64,000 nucleotides of DNA, from assembly GCA_020636215.1 (NCBI GenBank), contig JACJYG010000006.1, forward strand, positions 1,178,001 through 1,242,000. Reading direction: 5' to 3'. The DNA comes from Lewinellaceae bacterium. GTDB lineage: Bacteria > Bacteroidota > Bacteroidia > Chitinophagales > Saprospiraceae. The stretch's first letter is position 1, and the number at the start of each line of letters is the position of its first letter. Positions 23,088 through 33,911 of the stretch are shown one piece after another. The position numbers were made by a program, and so were the translations under genes. Below the pieces are notes generated by a model that had not been told where the DNA came from, made no database searches, and saw only the letters and a program-made list of their open reading frames with translations.

Positions 23088-26000
23088 ATGAACTTGAAAA
23101 ATTCCCTTCATCGGCCATTCTTTGTGCTATCTCTACTGGGTATGCTAACGCTCGGCCAGCTCACTGCCCAGTCCAGCCTCTCTACCTCCCAGTACCCCAC
23201 TCGGATAGATTACCAAAGTGGGACAGATTACACCGATTATATCATCCCCAATGTGGGCGGGTCTATTTCCTTCACCCTGAACGGGGGGGATGGCGGCCGC
23301 CGGAGGGTGCCGGACCTATGCACCAGGAAGGGGGGGCAAGGTGCCACCGTGCATACCACCTTTTTCATTGGTACCGGAGCAGGACAGCTGGCGCCGGGCG
23401 GGCGCTTGCGTTTTATTCCGGGTGAGCAGGGGAAAGTCAGGGTGGTAACGGCGCTTATGGCGCCGGTGGCGGTGGTGGATCTGGTATGCTCTATACTACT
23501 GCCACGAATATCAGTGGTACCTTCCCAAACGCCATCTCTTGACTTTGCGGACGCCAGTACTTCCTGGGTCATTCTGGCGGTAGCCGGTGGTGGGGTGGCG
23601 CCGGGTTGAATGGTGTTTGTGATGGAACAGCCGGTGGGGGAGGCGTAACGACGGAAGATGGAGGAGACGGTTCTCCTAACGGAGGCGATGGCGGTACGGA
23701 CGGAAATGGAGGTGATAGATATGGCGGTGGTGGTTACAGAGTAAACGGACAGACCGATAACAATTCCCCTGGTAGTCCCCTGCCCAGGCAGGTAGAGCCA
23801 CAGGTGGCGAGGGTGGCTCTTATCAATCCATGGGGGGTATGGCTATGGTGGCGGTGGTGGCGGTGATCCTTTTACCTCCACTGGCGGCGGCGGCGGCGGT
23901 TTTTCCGGTGGCGGCGGCGGCGGTTTCAATGGCGGCGGCGGCGGTGGCGGCAGCTTCGTCAATGCAGCGGTACTCCAGTAGCACCAAACAGGGCGGCATA
24001 CTGCACGAATAACCCCCGCAGCGGTTATGTCGAATACGTCCCTTGAGGATTCCGAGTCCCCGTAGCCGTCTGTCAGCCTGTGAATGTAGCACTGGGTGCC
24101 GACGGTATGGCTACCGTCTATCCTGCTGACGTAGATGGCGGCAGCTACGATCCCAACGGCGATGATGCCGCCCTGGAACTAGTCTTTTCGGGTTTACCGG
24201 ATTTGATTTTGTTGAGGTCAGTGAACTTAATTTTGATTGTTCCGAAATAGGCGTTATTGAAAACGACTTTTGTGGTTGCGCGTAACGGATGAGCAAAGCC
24301 TGGAAAGTTATTGCTTCGTGTCCCTGAATATTGAGGACAACAGCCCGCCTACGGCGCTTTGTCAACCGAGTATGACGCTCTTTCCGGATGAAACAGGTAT
24401 CGTATCCATCACCCCGGCGGATCTGGACAATGGCTCCTTTGATAATTGCGGTATTACCAGCCGGTCGATCAGCCAGACGACGTTCACCTGTTCCGACATC
24501 GGCACGTATTCGGTTACCCTGACCGTGGGGGATGCCGAGGAAAACTTCTCCACCTGCACTACGGAAGTAATGGTGAAGGCGTACGAGCTGGACTGCCCGG
24601 GTGATTTTTGTGTCACCATTCCAACGGGCGAAACGGAGTACTTACGTCGATCTTTCTTTTTCCGGTAGGGACCTTTACCTGCGACTATTTTGTAGAAAGC
24701 AGGTTATTCTGTGCAGATTGTGATCCCTTCGCCGGCTGGACAACGACGGACAAAAGCGGTTACTATACTTACGGCGAATATACCCTGCGAACCCGTGTCC
24801 TCCGCGGTCCTAATGCGACGGTAGACATTTGTGTAATTAACTTTAGGGTAGCACCAAGTCAGACGGATTTTGAATTTACCTGCGGGTACCAGACTTCACT
24901 GTACAGGTACCCGCCGGGGAGTGCGCGCAGCACAGGTCGATTTCCCGGATTCTCCGGTATCGGTACCGGCACCCTGCGGTTACGAGGTCGCAAGCCAGGT
25001 TTGTGCCCTTACCCCTTTCAGCTGTAATCCTTCTTCGGGCAATAGCACGGAGAACAAGAGCGGGCTATACCCACCCGGCGATTATGTCATGCGGTGGCGC
25101 TTGCGGATCGAAGGAACTAACAGTATAGCCGACGTTTGCCAGGTCTACTTTACGGTAGAAGAAAGCACCCCGTCACGGCGGTCTGTTCCGATCTTACGGT
25201 ACAGCTGGATGACATGGGCGCCGCCTCGATCAGTGCCAGTGACATCAACGATACTCCTACGGACCCTTGTGGGGATCAGACCTTTACCCTCAGTCAGCAG
25301 GACTTCACCTGCCAGGATGTTGGGATCAATACCGTAACGCTCACCCTGACAGATGCAGAAGGCAACACCTCTGCTTGTACGGCTACGGTCACCGTGGAAG
25401 ATAATACCCCTCCACAGATATCCTGCCTAAATGTAACCATTCAGCTGGATGCGGATGGCAACGGCTCTACCACTTTAGAAGCACTAAATGGCGGCGCTTC
25501 CGATGCATGTACTACCAGCTTCCGTTACCGCAGGGCAGACCGACTTTCAATGTGCGGACGTGGGGGTCAATACCATTACCCTTACAGCTACCGATGTCAA
25601 TGGGAATGCCGCTACCTGCAACGCTACCGTCACCGTCATCGACAACATCCCTCCGGTGCCAGTATGCCAGGATATTACGGTACAGCTCGGCGACAATGGC
25701 AGCGCCACGATCACGGGTTTAGATACCGACAATGGTTCTTCCGATGCCTGCGGTATCGCCAGCCGGACCGTCGACAATGACACCTTCGACTGTTCAGATA
25801 TAGGCGCTGTACACCCTATCGTGCTCACCGTCACCGACCATAATGGTAATAGCAGTACCTGCTCCGCCAACGTAACGGTCCAGGACAATACGGCGCCAAA
25901 TGCCCGGTGCAAAACCCAAACCATCACCCTTCCGCTCGATGAAGCGGGGCAGGCTAACCTGGCGGTGCACCAAATCGACAACAACTCTACCGATGCCTGC

Positions 26001-29000
26001 GGGATCGCCAGCCGGGAGATCGGTATATCGGCTTTGATTGCGATGACGCCGGTACCCCATACCGTGACCCTCACCGTCACTGACCTTCATGGCAACGTCG
26101 CTACCTGCACCTCTAAAGTGTTCATTACCGACCTGACCGCCCCCGTCCTGGTGTGTCCGGATCAATATACCATACAGCTCGATGAATACGGTAAGGCGAC
26201 TGTCGACCTACAGGAATATGCCAGCGGCTCCAGCGACAACTGCGGAATTACGGTATGGGAAGCTCAGCTTTCGGAGTTTGACTGCAATTTTGTCGGTTCC
26301 ATGTTCATGGTCCTCACTGTTTATGACGAAGCGGGTAACTCTGATTTTTGTTTTAAACCCATCACTATTGTAGACAACATCGCTCCGGTGGGCGCTGTGC
26401 CAGGATGTGACGGTACAGCTGGACGGCAGCGGTTCGGCTACGCTCACCGCCGGCGCAGTGGACAACGGCTCGAGCGACGCCTGCGGCATACAGTCGGCAG
26501 TGCTCAGCCAGCAGTTGTTCGGTTGTGGGGATGTGGGGGCTAACACGGTCACCCTCACCGTGACGGATGTGAACGGCAATACTTCACCTGCCCGGCTACC
26601 GTAACCGTGGAAGACAACATTGCCCCCGTGGTACTTGTGCCAGGATGTGACGGTACAGCTGGACGGCAGCGGTTCGGCTACGCTCACCGCCGGCGCAGTG
26701 GACAACGGCTCGAGCGACGCCTGCGGCATACAGTCGGCAGTGCTCAGCCAGCAGTTGTTCGGTTGTGGGGATGTGGGGCTAACACGGTCACCCTCACCGT
26801 GACGGATGTGAACGGCAATACGGCTGCCTGCCCGGCTACCGTAACCGTAGAAGACAACATTGCCCCGGTGGTTTGTGCCAGGATGTGACGGTACAGCTGG
26901 ACGGCAGCGGTTCGGCTACGCTCACCGCCGGCGCAGTGGACAACGGCTCGAGCGACGCCTGCGGCATACAGTCGACAGTGCTCAGCCAGCAGTTGTTCGG
27001 TTGTGGGGATGTGGGGCTAACACGGTCACCCTCACCGTGACGGATGTGAACGGCAATACTTCACTGCCCGGCTACCGTAACCGTGGAAGACAACATTGCC
27101 CCGGTGGTATTTGTGCCAGGATGTGACGGTACAGCTGGACGGCAGCGGTTCGGCTACGCTCACCGCCGGCGCAGTGGACAACGGCTCGAGCGACGCCTGC
27201 GGCATTCAGTCGGCAGTGCTCAGCCAGCAGTCGTTCAGTTGCGGGGATGTGGGGGCTAACACGGTCACCCTCACCGTGACGGATGTGAACGGCAATACTT
27301 CACCTGTCCGTACCACCGTAACCGTGGAAGACAACATTGCCCCGGTGGTACTTTGTGCCAGGATGTGACGGTACAGCTGGACGGCAGCGGTTCGGCTACG
27401 CTCACCGCCGGCGCAGTGGACAACGGCTCGAGCGACGCCTGCGGCATACAGTCGGCAGTGCTCAGCCAGCAGTTTGTTCGGTTGTGGGATGTGGGGCTAA
27501 CACGGTCACCCTCACCGTGACGGACGTGAACGGCAATACTTCTACCTGCCCGCCACCGTAACCGTGGAAGACAACATTGCCCCGGTGGCACTTTGTGCCA
27601 GGATGTGACGGTACAGCTGGACGGCAGCGGTTCGGCTACGCTCACCGCCGGCGCAGTGGACAACGGCTCGAGCGACGCCTGCGGCATACAGTCGACAGTG
27701 CTCAGCCAGCAGTCGTTCGGTTGTGGGGGATGTGGGGGCTAACACGGTCACCCTCACCGTGACGGACGCGAACGGCAATACTTCCACCGCCTGCCCACCC
27801 GTAACCGTGGAAGACAACATTGCCCCGGTACTTTGTGCCAGGATGTGACGGTACAGCTGAACGGCAGCGGTTCGGCTACGCTCACCGCCGGCGCAGTGGA
27901 CAACGGCTCGAGCGACGCCTGCGGCATACAGTCGACAGTGCTCAGCCAGCAGTTGTTCGGTTGTGGGGATGTGGGGCTAACACGGTCACCCTCACCGTGA
28001 CGGTGACGGCAATACTTGAACCGTGGAAGACAACACATTGCCCGGTGGTTTGTGCCAGGATGTGACGGTACAGCTGGATGGCAGCGGTTCGGCTACGCTC
28101 TCACCGCCGGCGCAGTGGACAAGGGCTCGAGCGACGCCTGCGGCATACAGTCGGCAGTGCTCAGCCAGCAGTCGTTCGGTTGTGGGGATGGGGGGCTAAC
28201 ACGGTCACCCCCCACCGTGACAGACGCGAACGGCAATACTTCACTTCGCCCACCCACCGTAACCGTGGAAGACAACATTGCCCCGGTACTTGTGCCAGGA
28301 TGTGACGGTACAGCTGGACGGCAGCGGTTCGGCTACGCTCACCGCCGGCGCAGTGGACAAGGGCTCGAGCGACGCCTGCGGCATACAGTCGACAGTGCTC
28401 AGCCAGCAGTTGTTCGGTTGTGGGGATGTGGGGGCTAACACGGTCACCCTCACCGTGACGGATGTGAACGGCAATACTTCGGCCTGCCCGGCCACCGTAA
28501 CCGTGGAAGACAACATTGCCCCGGTGGCCCTGTGCCAGGATGTGACGGTACAGCTGGACGGCAGCGGTTCGGCTACGCTCACCGCCGGCGCAGTGGACAA
28601 CGGCTCGAGCGACGCCTGCGGCATTCAGTCGGCAGTGCTCAGCCAGCAGTCGTTCAGTTGCGGGGATGTGGGTCTTAACACCGTAACCCTGACCGTTACG
28701 GACAACAGCGGCAACCAGAGCAGTTGCACCGCCACGGTGACAGTAGAAGACAACATCGCGCCGGTGGCCGTATGTCAAAATACGACGGTGTACCTCGGCG
28801 CCAATGGGCAATATACCCTTCAGGAAGGTGATGTGCTGGACTTGGCCAACTCCTACGACAACTGTAGCTTCTCGGTGAACCTCATCAGCCCGGCGGTGGT
28901 GGATTGTGAAGACTTCGGGAGCACTATTCCCGTGTTGGTGTCCATCACCGACCCGAGTAGCAACACCGCTACCTGCCTGGCCGATGTGTATGTGAGCAAG

Positions 29001-29918
29001 GGTTACGGCCTGCCCGCACTCTGGGCCGGCAAGGATATCGGTTACGCCGGAGCAGGCAACAGTTATGAATACGACCCCTGCCAGTCGCCACCGGTGTTCA
29101 CCATCACGGCCAATGCCAACAACAGTAGCCCTGGCAGCGACAACCTGGCCTTGATCAGCCAGGAATTGTGCGGGGATTTCCAGATCACAGTCCGGTTGGA
29201 AGAGGTGACGCCCACTGGTTTTGCCGGCCTGACGGCCCGTGAGGACAGTGCGCCGGGCAGCAAAATGGTGGGGGCTTATACCAACCTGAACAACATCATA
29301 CGCTGGGAAACTCGCGCCATCGCTAACGGCAATAAGCTGCTTAACTTTTTCTTCCGGCCACAGCCCTACTGGCTTCGGCTACAGCGGCAGGGCAGCTGGT
29401 TCTATAGCTATTATTCCAATGACGGTGTCCACTTCTCCATCGTAACAGCCCAGCCGTTGGCGATGGAGCCCTGCCTGGAGGTAGGCATGGGGGCGTTCAC
29501 CAACGTGACGGGTATGCCGGCTACAGCGGTGTTCAGCCAGGTGAGCGTGAGTGGGGGTGTTCTGCCGCTGGTGCAGCTGCCGCCCACGGAAGTGGCGCCA
29601 GGAAATATGGAGCGTAGCATCAGCTTATACCCGAACCCGGCGCGGGAGGTGGTGGTGCTAAACCGTACCTCCAACCCCGGACAGCTGGGCCAGGCTCGAC
29701 CGGTTGGAGCAGAAAACACGCCTTCTCCGAGCAGAAGCTCGGAGGTGCGAATGCTATTACACAACGAACTCGGCCAGGTGCTGGAAACCCGCCTGTGGCC
29801 GACGGGCGAGCTGCGCCTGGAGTGGCCTGTAGAAGAACTGGCGCCGGGCATTTATTTCATTGAAGTAATGGAAGAAGGCCAGGCGCCGCAGGTGTTGCGG
29901 TTTGTGAAGCAGGAATAG
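23088..29918 (+). pseudogene. Second large T9SS adhesin: glycine-rich N-part, HYR-like repeats, sorting domain; many frameshifts
   Basis: Starts with a signal peptide (MNLKNSLHRPFFVLSLLGMLTLGQLTAQ), then a Gly-rich region (about 23270-23990, GGGGG runs when the frame is followed), diverged HYR-like modules (about 24.1-26.3 kb) and about ten copies of a 240-bp repeat (CQDVTVQLDGSGSATLTAG..., SSDACGIQS). It ends in the same unique segment and T9SS sorting domain as the 13-18 kb adhesin. Only 28278-29918 is one long clean frame (546 codons). Upstream the frame changes at least a dozen times, including within nearly every repeat copy, for example GATGTGGGGGCTAAC against GATGTGGGGCTAAC. The signal peptide and sorting domain indicate a secreted surface protein if the true sequence is intact. 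Confidence 0.85.
26390..28757 (+). repeat. About ten near-identical 240 bp HYR-like repeats with copy-specific indels
   Basis: The word CTGGACGGCAGCGGTTCGGCTACG (or one-base variants) recurs at about 26418, 26657, 26897, 27137, 27377, 27617, 27858, 28076, 28315 and 28555. Spacing is 239-241 except one of about 218. Copies differ mostly by indels at GTGGGGGCTAAC, at CCGGTGG...TGTGCCAGG and in the CCTGCCCGGC region, not by substitutions. Confidence 0.9.
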
Positions 29919-30005
29919 CATTTTTCATAAGGAAGGCAAGTCAATTGTAAAAAAAAGGGAATCATTAGGTAAAGGGCAGCGCTCATGGGTGCTGCCCTTC
30001 CTTTT
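28758..30005 (+). repeat. 1.25 kb direct repeat shared with 16951-18198
   Basis: From GCGCCGGTGGCCGTATGTCAAAATA the two adhesin genes are nearly identical through the stop codon and the terminator, at a constant offset of 11807 bp with only scattered substitutions. The repeat includes the unique segment and the T9SS sorting domain. Confidence 0.95.
29972..30005 (+). terminator. Rho-independent terminator after the second adhesin
   Basis: AAGGGCAGC (29972-29980) pairs with GCTGCCCTT (29991-29999), followed by CCTTTT. It is a copy of the terminator at 18164. Confidence 0.88.
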
Positions 30006-30096
30006 AGTCTTGCCAAAGCCCGCACCAAACGCTTTCTGGCAGCATGAGTCGCTATATTCCCAAAACGCTTAAAAACAAAGTTGCCAAACGGGCTGG

Positions 30097-31161
30097 CTAT
30101 AAAAGGAAATTGGAGCCTGGCCTTAACAGCACCTTCAGACAATCCTCCGCCCGCTCCGCAAAGACCCGGTAATACTCCGGGCCTTCTGACAGGGGTACCC
30201 GATGGGAAAATACGGTGTTCAACTGTTCCGCATCCCTAATAGCCGGTTCGATCAGCCGCTCCATGTAGTGGCGGGCAGGGCAGCGGCCCACTTTGTACGT
30301 CAGGTTCTTATCGTAAGCTTCAACGGGCGAGAAAGCCAGGTGCTGATCCGTGCAAACCCCTACGGCGGAGAAGGCGCCGCCCGGGCGCAGCAACTCAAAG
30401 GCGGAGCGCCCGGCGCTGCCGCTGCCTACTACCTCCATTACGGCATCCGCCCCCCGGCCTTCCGTAGCGGATCGGACGGTCTCCCCCGGGTTTTCTTTCA
30501 GATAGTTGATGGGCGTAGCGCCCCATTCCGCCGCTTTTGCCAGGCGTGCGGGGATGGAATCAATAGCGAAGATATTTTCGGCGCCCAATTGCCGGGCAGC
30601 CCAGATAGCCATCAGCCCTACCGGCCCACAACCCACCACCACCTGCACTGCATCGGGGCGGATAGCCGCCTGATCGGCGCAGAAATAGCCAGTGGAAAGA
30701 ATGTCACCCAGCAACAAGGCCGTTTCTTCGGGCAAGCCCCCGGGGATGCGCACCAGCGTGGAATCGGCCAGCGGCACGCGCACGTACTCTGCCTGGCCGC
30801 CGTGCAGGCCATGGCCTTTACTCCGCCAGCCAAAGAGCTGTCCCCGCTCGCAGCGGCAGGTCAGGCCGCGGCGGCAGTAGAAACATTCGCCGCAGGAGGT
30901 GGTGAACGGGCTCATCACTTTGTCGCCTATCCGGAGCGTTTTCACTGCTTTACCCAACTCCACCACCTCGCCCACAAATTCATGCCCCATTGCGCAGCCA
31001 TGGTCCAGCCCCTTTTCCCGTTCGAAATAAGGATGCAGGTCGGAACCGCAGATGGCGCAGGCGCTGACTTTGACGATAGCATCGGTGGGCGCCTCGATAC
31101 CAGGGTCGGGCACGACTTCGTAGCGGATGGTTTCTTTGCCGTGGAAGGTGAGGGCATGCAT
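30097..31161 (-). CDS. Zinc-dependent alcohol dehydrogenase family protein (MDR superfamily)
   Basis: 354 residues with the catalytic zinc ligands in ACAICGSDLH and GHEFVGEV, a structural-zinc Cys cluster (CGECFYCRRGLTCRC) and the Rossmann motif VVGCGPVGLMAI. The GWRSKGHGLHGGQAEYVRVP stretch resembles formaldehyde-dehydrogenase-like members of the family. It is expected to oxidise an alcohol with NAD(P) in the cytoplasm; substrate unknown. The gene points toward the second adhesin (convergent) and away from the M81 gene. The intact frame and full length suggest a working enzyme. Confidence 0.9.
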   Translation of the reverse strand: MHALTFHGKETIRYEVVPDPGIEAPTDAIVKVSACAICGSDLHPYFEREKGLDHGCAMGHEFVGEVVELGKAVKTLRIGDKVMSPFTTSCGECFYCRRGLTCRCERGQLFGWRSKGHGLHGGQAEYVRVPLADSTLVRIPGGLPEETALLLGDILSTGYFCADQAAIRPDAVQVVVGCGPVGLMAIWAARQLGAENIFAIDSIPARLAKAAEWGATPINYLKENPGETVRSATEGRGADAVMEVVGSGSAGRSAFELLRPGGAFSAVGVCTDQHLAFSPVEAYDKNLTYKVGRCPARHYMERLIEPAIRDAEQLNTVFSHRVPLSEGPEYYRVFAERAEDCLKVLLRPGSNFLL

Positions 31162-31233
31162 GTTGGGAAGTATTTTAGCGCTTTATCACAGAAAGCAAAA
31201 TTACGGTTATTTTTACGCTTGATGGCAAACCTA

Positions 31234-31252
31234 TGAGGTTTCAAAAACCTCA
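31234..31252. repeat. Short TGAGGTTT/AAACCTCA hairpin
   Basis: TGAGGTTT (31234-31241) and AAACCTCA (31245-31252) face each other across a 3-nt loop, flanked by ACCTA and CAGGGTT. It lies in the divergent gap between the dehydrogenase and the M81 gene. Too short to judge its role. Confidence 0.5.
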
Positions 31253-31283
31253 CAGGGTTACAGCCTGGTTAAAAAAAACAAAC

Positions 31284-32849
31284 ATGAAAAATATACTCTT
31301 CAGCTTAGCATCACTCCTCCTCCTGGCCGGCTGCAGCCAACCGGCCGAAGACCAGGCAAAAGAACTTCCGCGCATCGCCATTGCCGGCCTGGCCATCGAA
31401 TCCAGCACCTTTTCACCGGCGCTTACCCAGGAGGAAGCTTTTCATGCCCGAGTAGGCGATTCTGTTTTAACCGACTATCCGTTTTTATCTCCGGATTCTC
31501 TGGACCGGAAGCGGGCGCGTTGGTTCCCAACCCTGACCGGACATGCGCTGCCGGGCGGGATTGTAAGCCGGGAAGCCTACGAGTCATTGGTGAAGAGAAC
31601 ACTGGATATGCTTAGAGAAAACACCCCTTATGACGGGCTCTTCTTTGATATTCACGGGGCGATGAGCGTAGTCGGGCTCGATGACCCGGAAGGGGATTTT
31701 ATCATCAGGGTCCGGGAAGTAGTGGGTAAGGAAACCCTTATTTCAACCTGCATGGACCTGCACGGCAATGTGTCCTGGCGGCTGGCGCAAAACACGGACC
31801 TGATCACCTGTTACCGCCTGGCGCCGCACGAAGATGCGATGGAATCGAAAAAACGGGCGGTCGATAATTTGTTGTCCAGAATAGAAAGTGGAAAGGGGAA
31901 ACCGGCCTATAAGGCCTGGATACCCGTACCTATTTTGCTGCCCGGCGAAAAAACGAGCACCCGGATAGAACCTGGGAAGAGCTTGTACGCCAAAGTAGAA
32001 CCGGCTTCCCTCCAGGAAGGTATTATCGACGCCGCTATATGGGTGGGATACGCCTGGGCGGATGAACCACGCAACCACGCCGTCGTGATGGTCACCGGAG
32101 ACGATAAAGAAAAAGTAACCACTACCGCGGAAGAACTGGCGAAAAGCTTTTGGAAGGTGCGGTCCGACTTCGTATTCGTAGCCCCCACCGCTCCGCTGAA
32201 GGAATGCCTGGATATGGCCATCGCCAGCGACAAGCATCCCTTCATGATCAGCGATATGGGGGATAACCCTACTGCCGGTGGAGCCGGGGATGTGACCTGG
32301 ACCCTACAGGAGATACTCAAACGGCCTGAATTTAAATCGGAGCGCGGGCTTTCGCTGATTTATGCGTCCATTCCCGGGCCGGAGTTTGTCCAGAAAGCCA
32401 TTGAAGCCGGTGTCGGTGGGAAAGTGGATGGATATGCCGGTGCGGCCGTTGACGATCGTTATGCCCCGCCGGTGCGGCTGTCCGGAACAGTAGAAGCCAT
32501 AGCGCATGGAGATATACATGCCGAAACGGAAGTCGTGGTGAAGATCGGGAGCGTGCACGTCATTGTCACCAAGAAACGTAAGCCCTATCACAAAGAAATT
32601 GATTTCACCCACCTGGGCCTGAACCCCCGGGAAGCGGATATTGTCGTGGTGAAAATCGGGTATTTAGTACCGGAGCTTTACGACATGCGGGCCGACTGGA
32701 TCATGGCGCTCACCCCCGGTGGAGTAGACCAGGACCTGGAGCGCCTGGATTATAAGAGAATTAATAGGCCGATGTTTCCGCTCGATAAGGATATGAAGGA
32801 TCCGGATCTGAGCGCTCGCTTGGCGCCATCTTCAAGTGATAACAGTTAA
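31284..32849 (+). CDS. M81 (MlrC/microcystinase-like) family lipoprotein
   Basis: 521 residues. The N-terminus has a lipobox (LLLLAGCSQ), so the protein is probably anchored in an envelope membrane. The body matches the MlrC/DUF1485 metallopeptidase family: IAGLAIESSTFSP at the start, metal-ligand motifs FFDIHGAM and CMDLHGNVSW, and SDMGDNPTAGGAGD. Characterised MlrC breaks down linearised microcystin; most relatives have unknown substrates. The ATG at 31284 is chosen because it opens directly into the signal peptide; an upstream ATG at 31233 lies in the hairpin repeat. The 3' end overlaps the toxin gene on the other strand by 4 bp. Confidence 0.85.
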   Translation: MKNILFSLASLLLLAGCSQPAEDQAKELPRIAIAGLAIESSTFSPALTQEEAFHARVGDSVLTDYPFLSPDSLDRKRARWFPTLTGHALPGGIVSREAYESLVKRTLDMLRENTPYDGLFFDIHGAMSVVGLDDPEGDFIIRVREVVGKETLISTCMDLHGNVSWRLAQNTDLITCYRLAPHEDAMESKKRAVDNLLSRIESGKGKPAYKAWIPVPILLPGEKTSTRIEPGKSLYAKVEPASLQEGIIDAAIWVGYAWADEPRNHAVVMVTGDDKEKVTTTAEELAKSFWKVRSDFVFVAPTAPLKECLDMAIASDKHPFMISDMGDNPTAGGAGDVTWTLQEILKRPEFKSERGLSLIYASIPGPEFVQKAIEAGVGGKVDGYAGAAVDDRYAPPVRLSGTVEAIAHGDIHAETEVVVKIGSVHVIVTKKRKPYHKEIDFTHLGLNPREADIVVVKIGYLVPELYDMRADWIMALTPGGVDQDLERLDYKRINRPMFPLDKDMKDPDLSARLAPSSSDNS

Positions 32850-33196
32850 ACGATTGCGATGATTTTGTCTCTATGAACTTCCAGAAGATCATGCTGGGCA
32901 AGCAAATCAATGATTTTAGGGGCGATAGTCACAAAAAGCCCTATAACTTCTTTAAGCCTCATATTTCCAACTTTAACATGGATCAATTGTGGAGGTTTAC
33001 CATATAGCAGGAAGGATTGGTAGAAATCCTCATCTTTAGAAACGACTATTCCATCATTAGTCGCTATTGAGATGATGTCATTGTCATTGGTAGCATTTCC
33101 CGCGGGCAATTCACTGGTGTGTATGGCATCATGGCCAAGTTCAGTAAATATTTTTGCGAGGGATTTGGGTAAATGGGCATCGATGATGAATCTCAT
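32846..33196 (-). CDS. DUF5615/PIN-like toxin
   Basis: 116 residues, MRFIIDAHLPKSLAKIF at the start with the typical single Asp, then THTSELP-like and IVVSKDEDF motifs and a Leu-rich end. These are marks of the DUF5615 (Mut7-C/PIN-like) family, whose members are predicted RNases in toxin-antitoxin modules. Its start overlaps the end of the upstream DUF433 gene by 4 bp, so the two are translationally coupled. Less GC-rich codons than its neighbours hint at transfer. Confidence 0.85.
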   Translation of the reverse strand: MRFIIDAHLPKSLAKIFTELGHDAIHTSELPAGNATNDNDIISIATNDGIVVSKDEDFYQSFLLYGKPPQLIHVKVGNMRLKEVIGLFVTIAPKIIDLLAQHDLLEVHRDKIIAIV

Positions 33197-33438
33197 GCAG
33201 CATGTGGTATGATAATACTGCCTTTAGTGTTTACCGCCAAAACTGCAAATGCCAGGCATGCTTTAATATCTTCTTCTTCCAGATCAGTGAATTCTGCCAG
33301 GATGTCTTCAGTAGTATCACCTGCCGCCAAATATTCCAGAATGCTGGATACTGGATAACGCAGGCCCCGGATACATGGCTTACCATGACAGATTGCTGGA
33401 CTAATAGTAATTCGGTTCAGTAATTCATTTTGATTCAT
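33193..33438 (-). CDS. DUF433 antitoxin
   Basis: 81 residues, MNQNELLNRITISPAICHGKPCIRGLRYPVSSILEYL: the PxxxxGKPCIRGxR signature of DUF433, a winged-helix-like antitoxin that pairs with DUF5615 toxins. The ATG at 33438 is chosen because the family begins near it and a GGAGTGG-like purine stretch precedes it (33443-33449, minus strand). It is the first gene of a two-gene operon and probably autoregulates. Confidence 0.87.
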   Translation of the reverse strand: MNQNELLNRITISPAICHGKPCIRGLRYPVSSILEYLAAGDTTEDILAEFTDLEEEDIKACLAFAVLAVNTKGSIIIPHAA

Positions 33439-33911
33439 GATCCACTCCTTTTCATTTATTACGAATAACAATTTACAGAAAATAACAGTTCCGGCAGAAT
33501 ATTGGTATAAAAACATGAGTCATCCCGAATTTTTGGGATTCCCTGGACCCCTTGAAAGGGGAAGGGCATATTACAAAATTTTGCTTCAGGCGTATTTTAG
33601 GCCGCATGCTGAATAGTTGCAAAAAAGACAAGAAGACAGGGTAGGGCTGCAGGAGAATAGGCCGCACATGGACAGTGCCCGGCGATGTTATCTTTTTGTG
33701 ATATTTTGGAGCCTCTTAGTTCTTGGAAAAAAAAGCGTTACGTTATAAGGAATGCCTGGATAACCCGTACACCCTGCCGGCCTGTGGCACAGCAGACGGA
33801 CCCGCTGAGACGCAGCCTGGCAGGCAGGCGTACACCTCCCATGCCATTCCGGGGCTGTACATCGTACAGCCCGGGTATCTTTGTTTCATTGCTTGTATTC
33901 AAGAACTTTCC
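33439..33911. other. Intergenic region, no gene recognised
   Basis: Between the antitoxin start and the EF-G stop. It contains an imperfect palindrome-like word CCCTTGAAAGGGG near 33550 and stretches of plain sequence. Short ORFs here show no recognisable motif. Confidence 0.5.

Noticed and set aside
30202..31236. 344-codon plus ORF over the dehydrogenase
   Set aside because: Antisense to an intact enzyme with zinc and NAD motifs.
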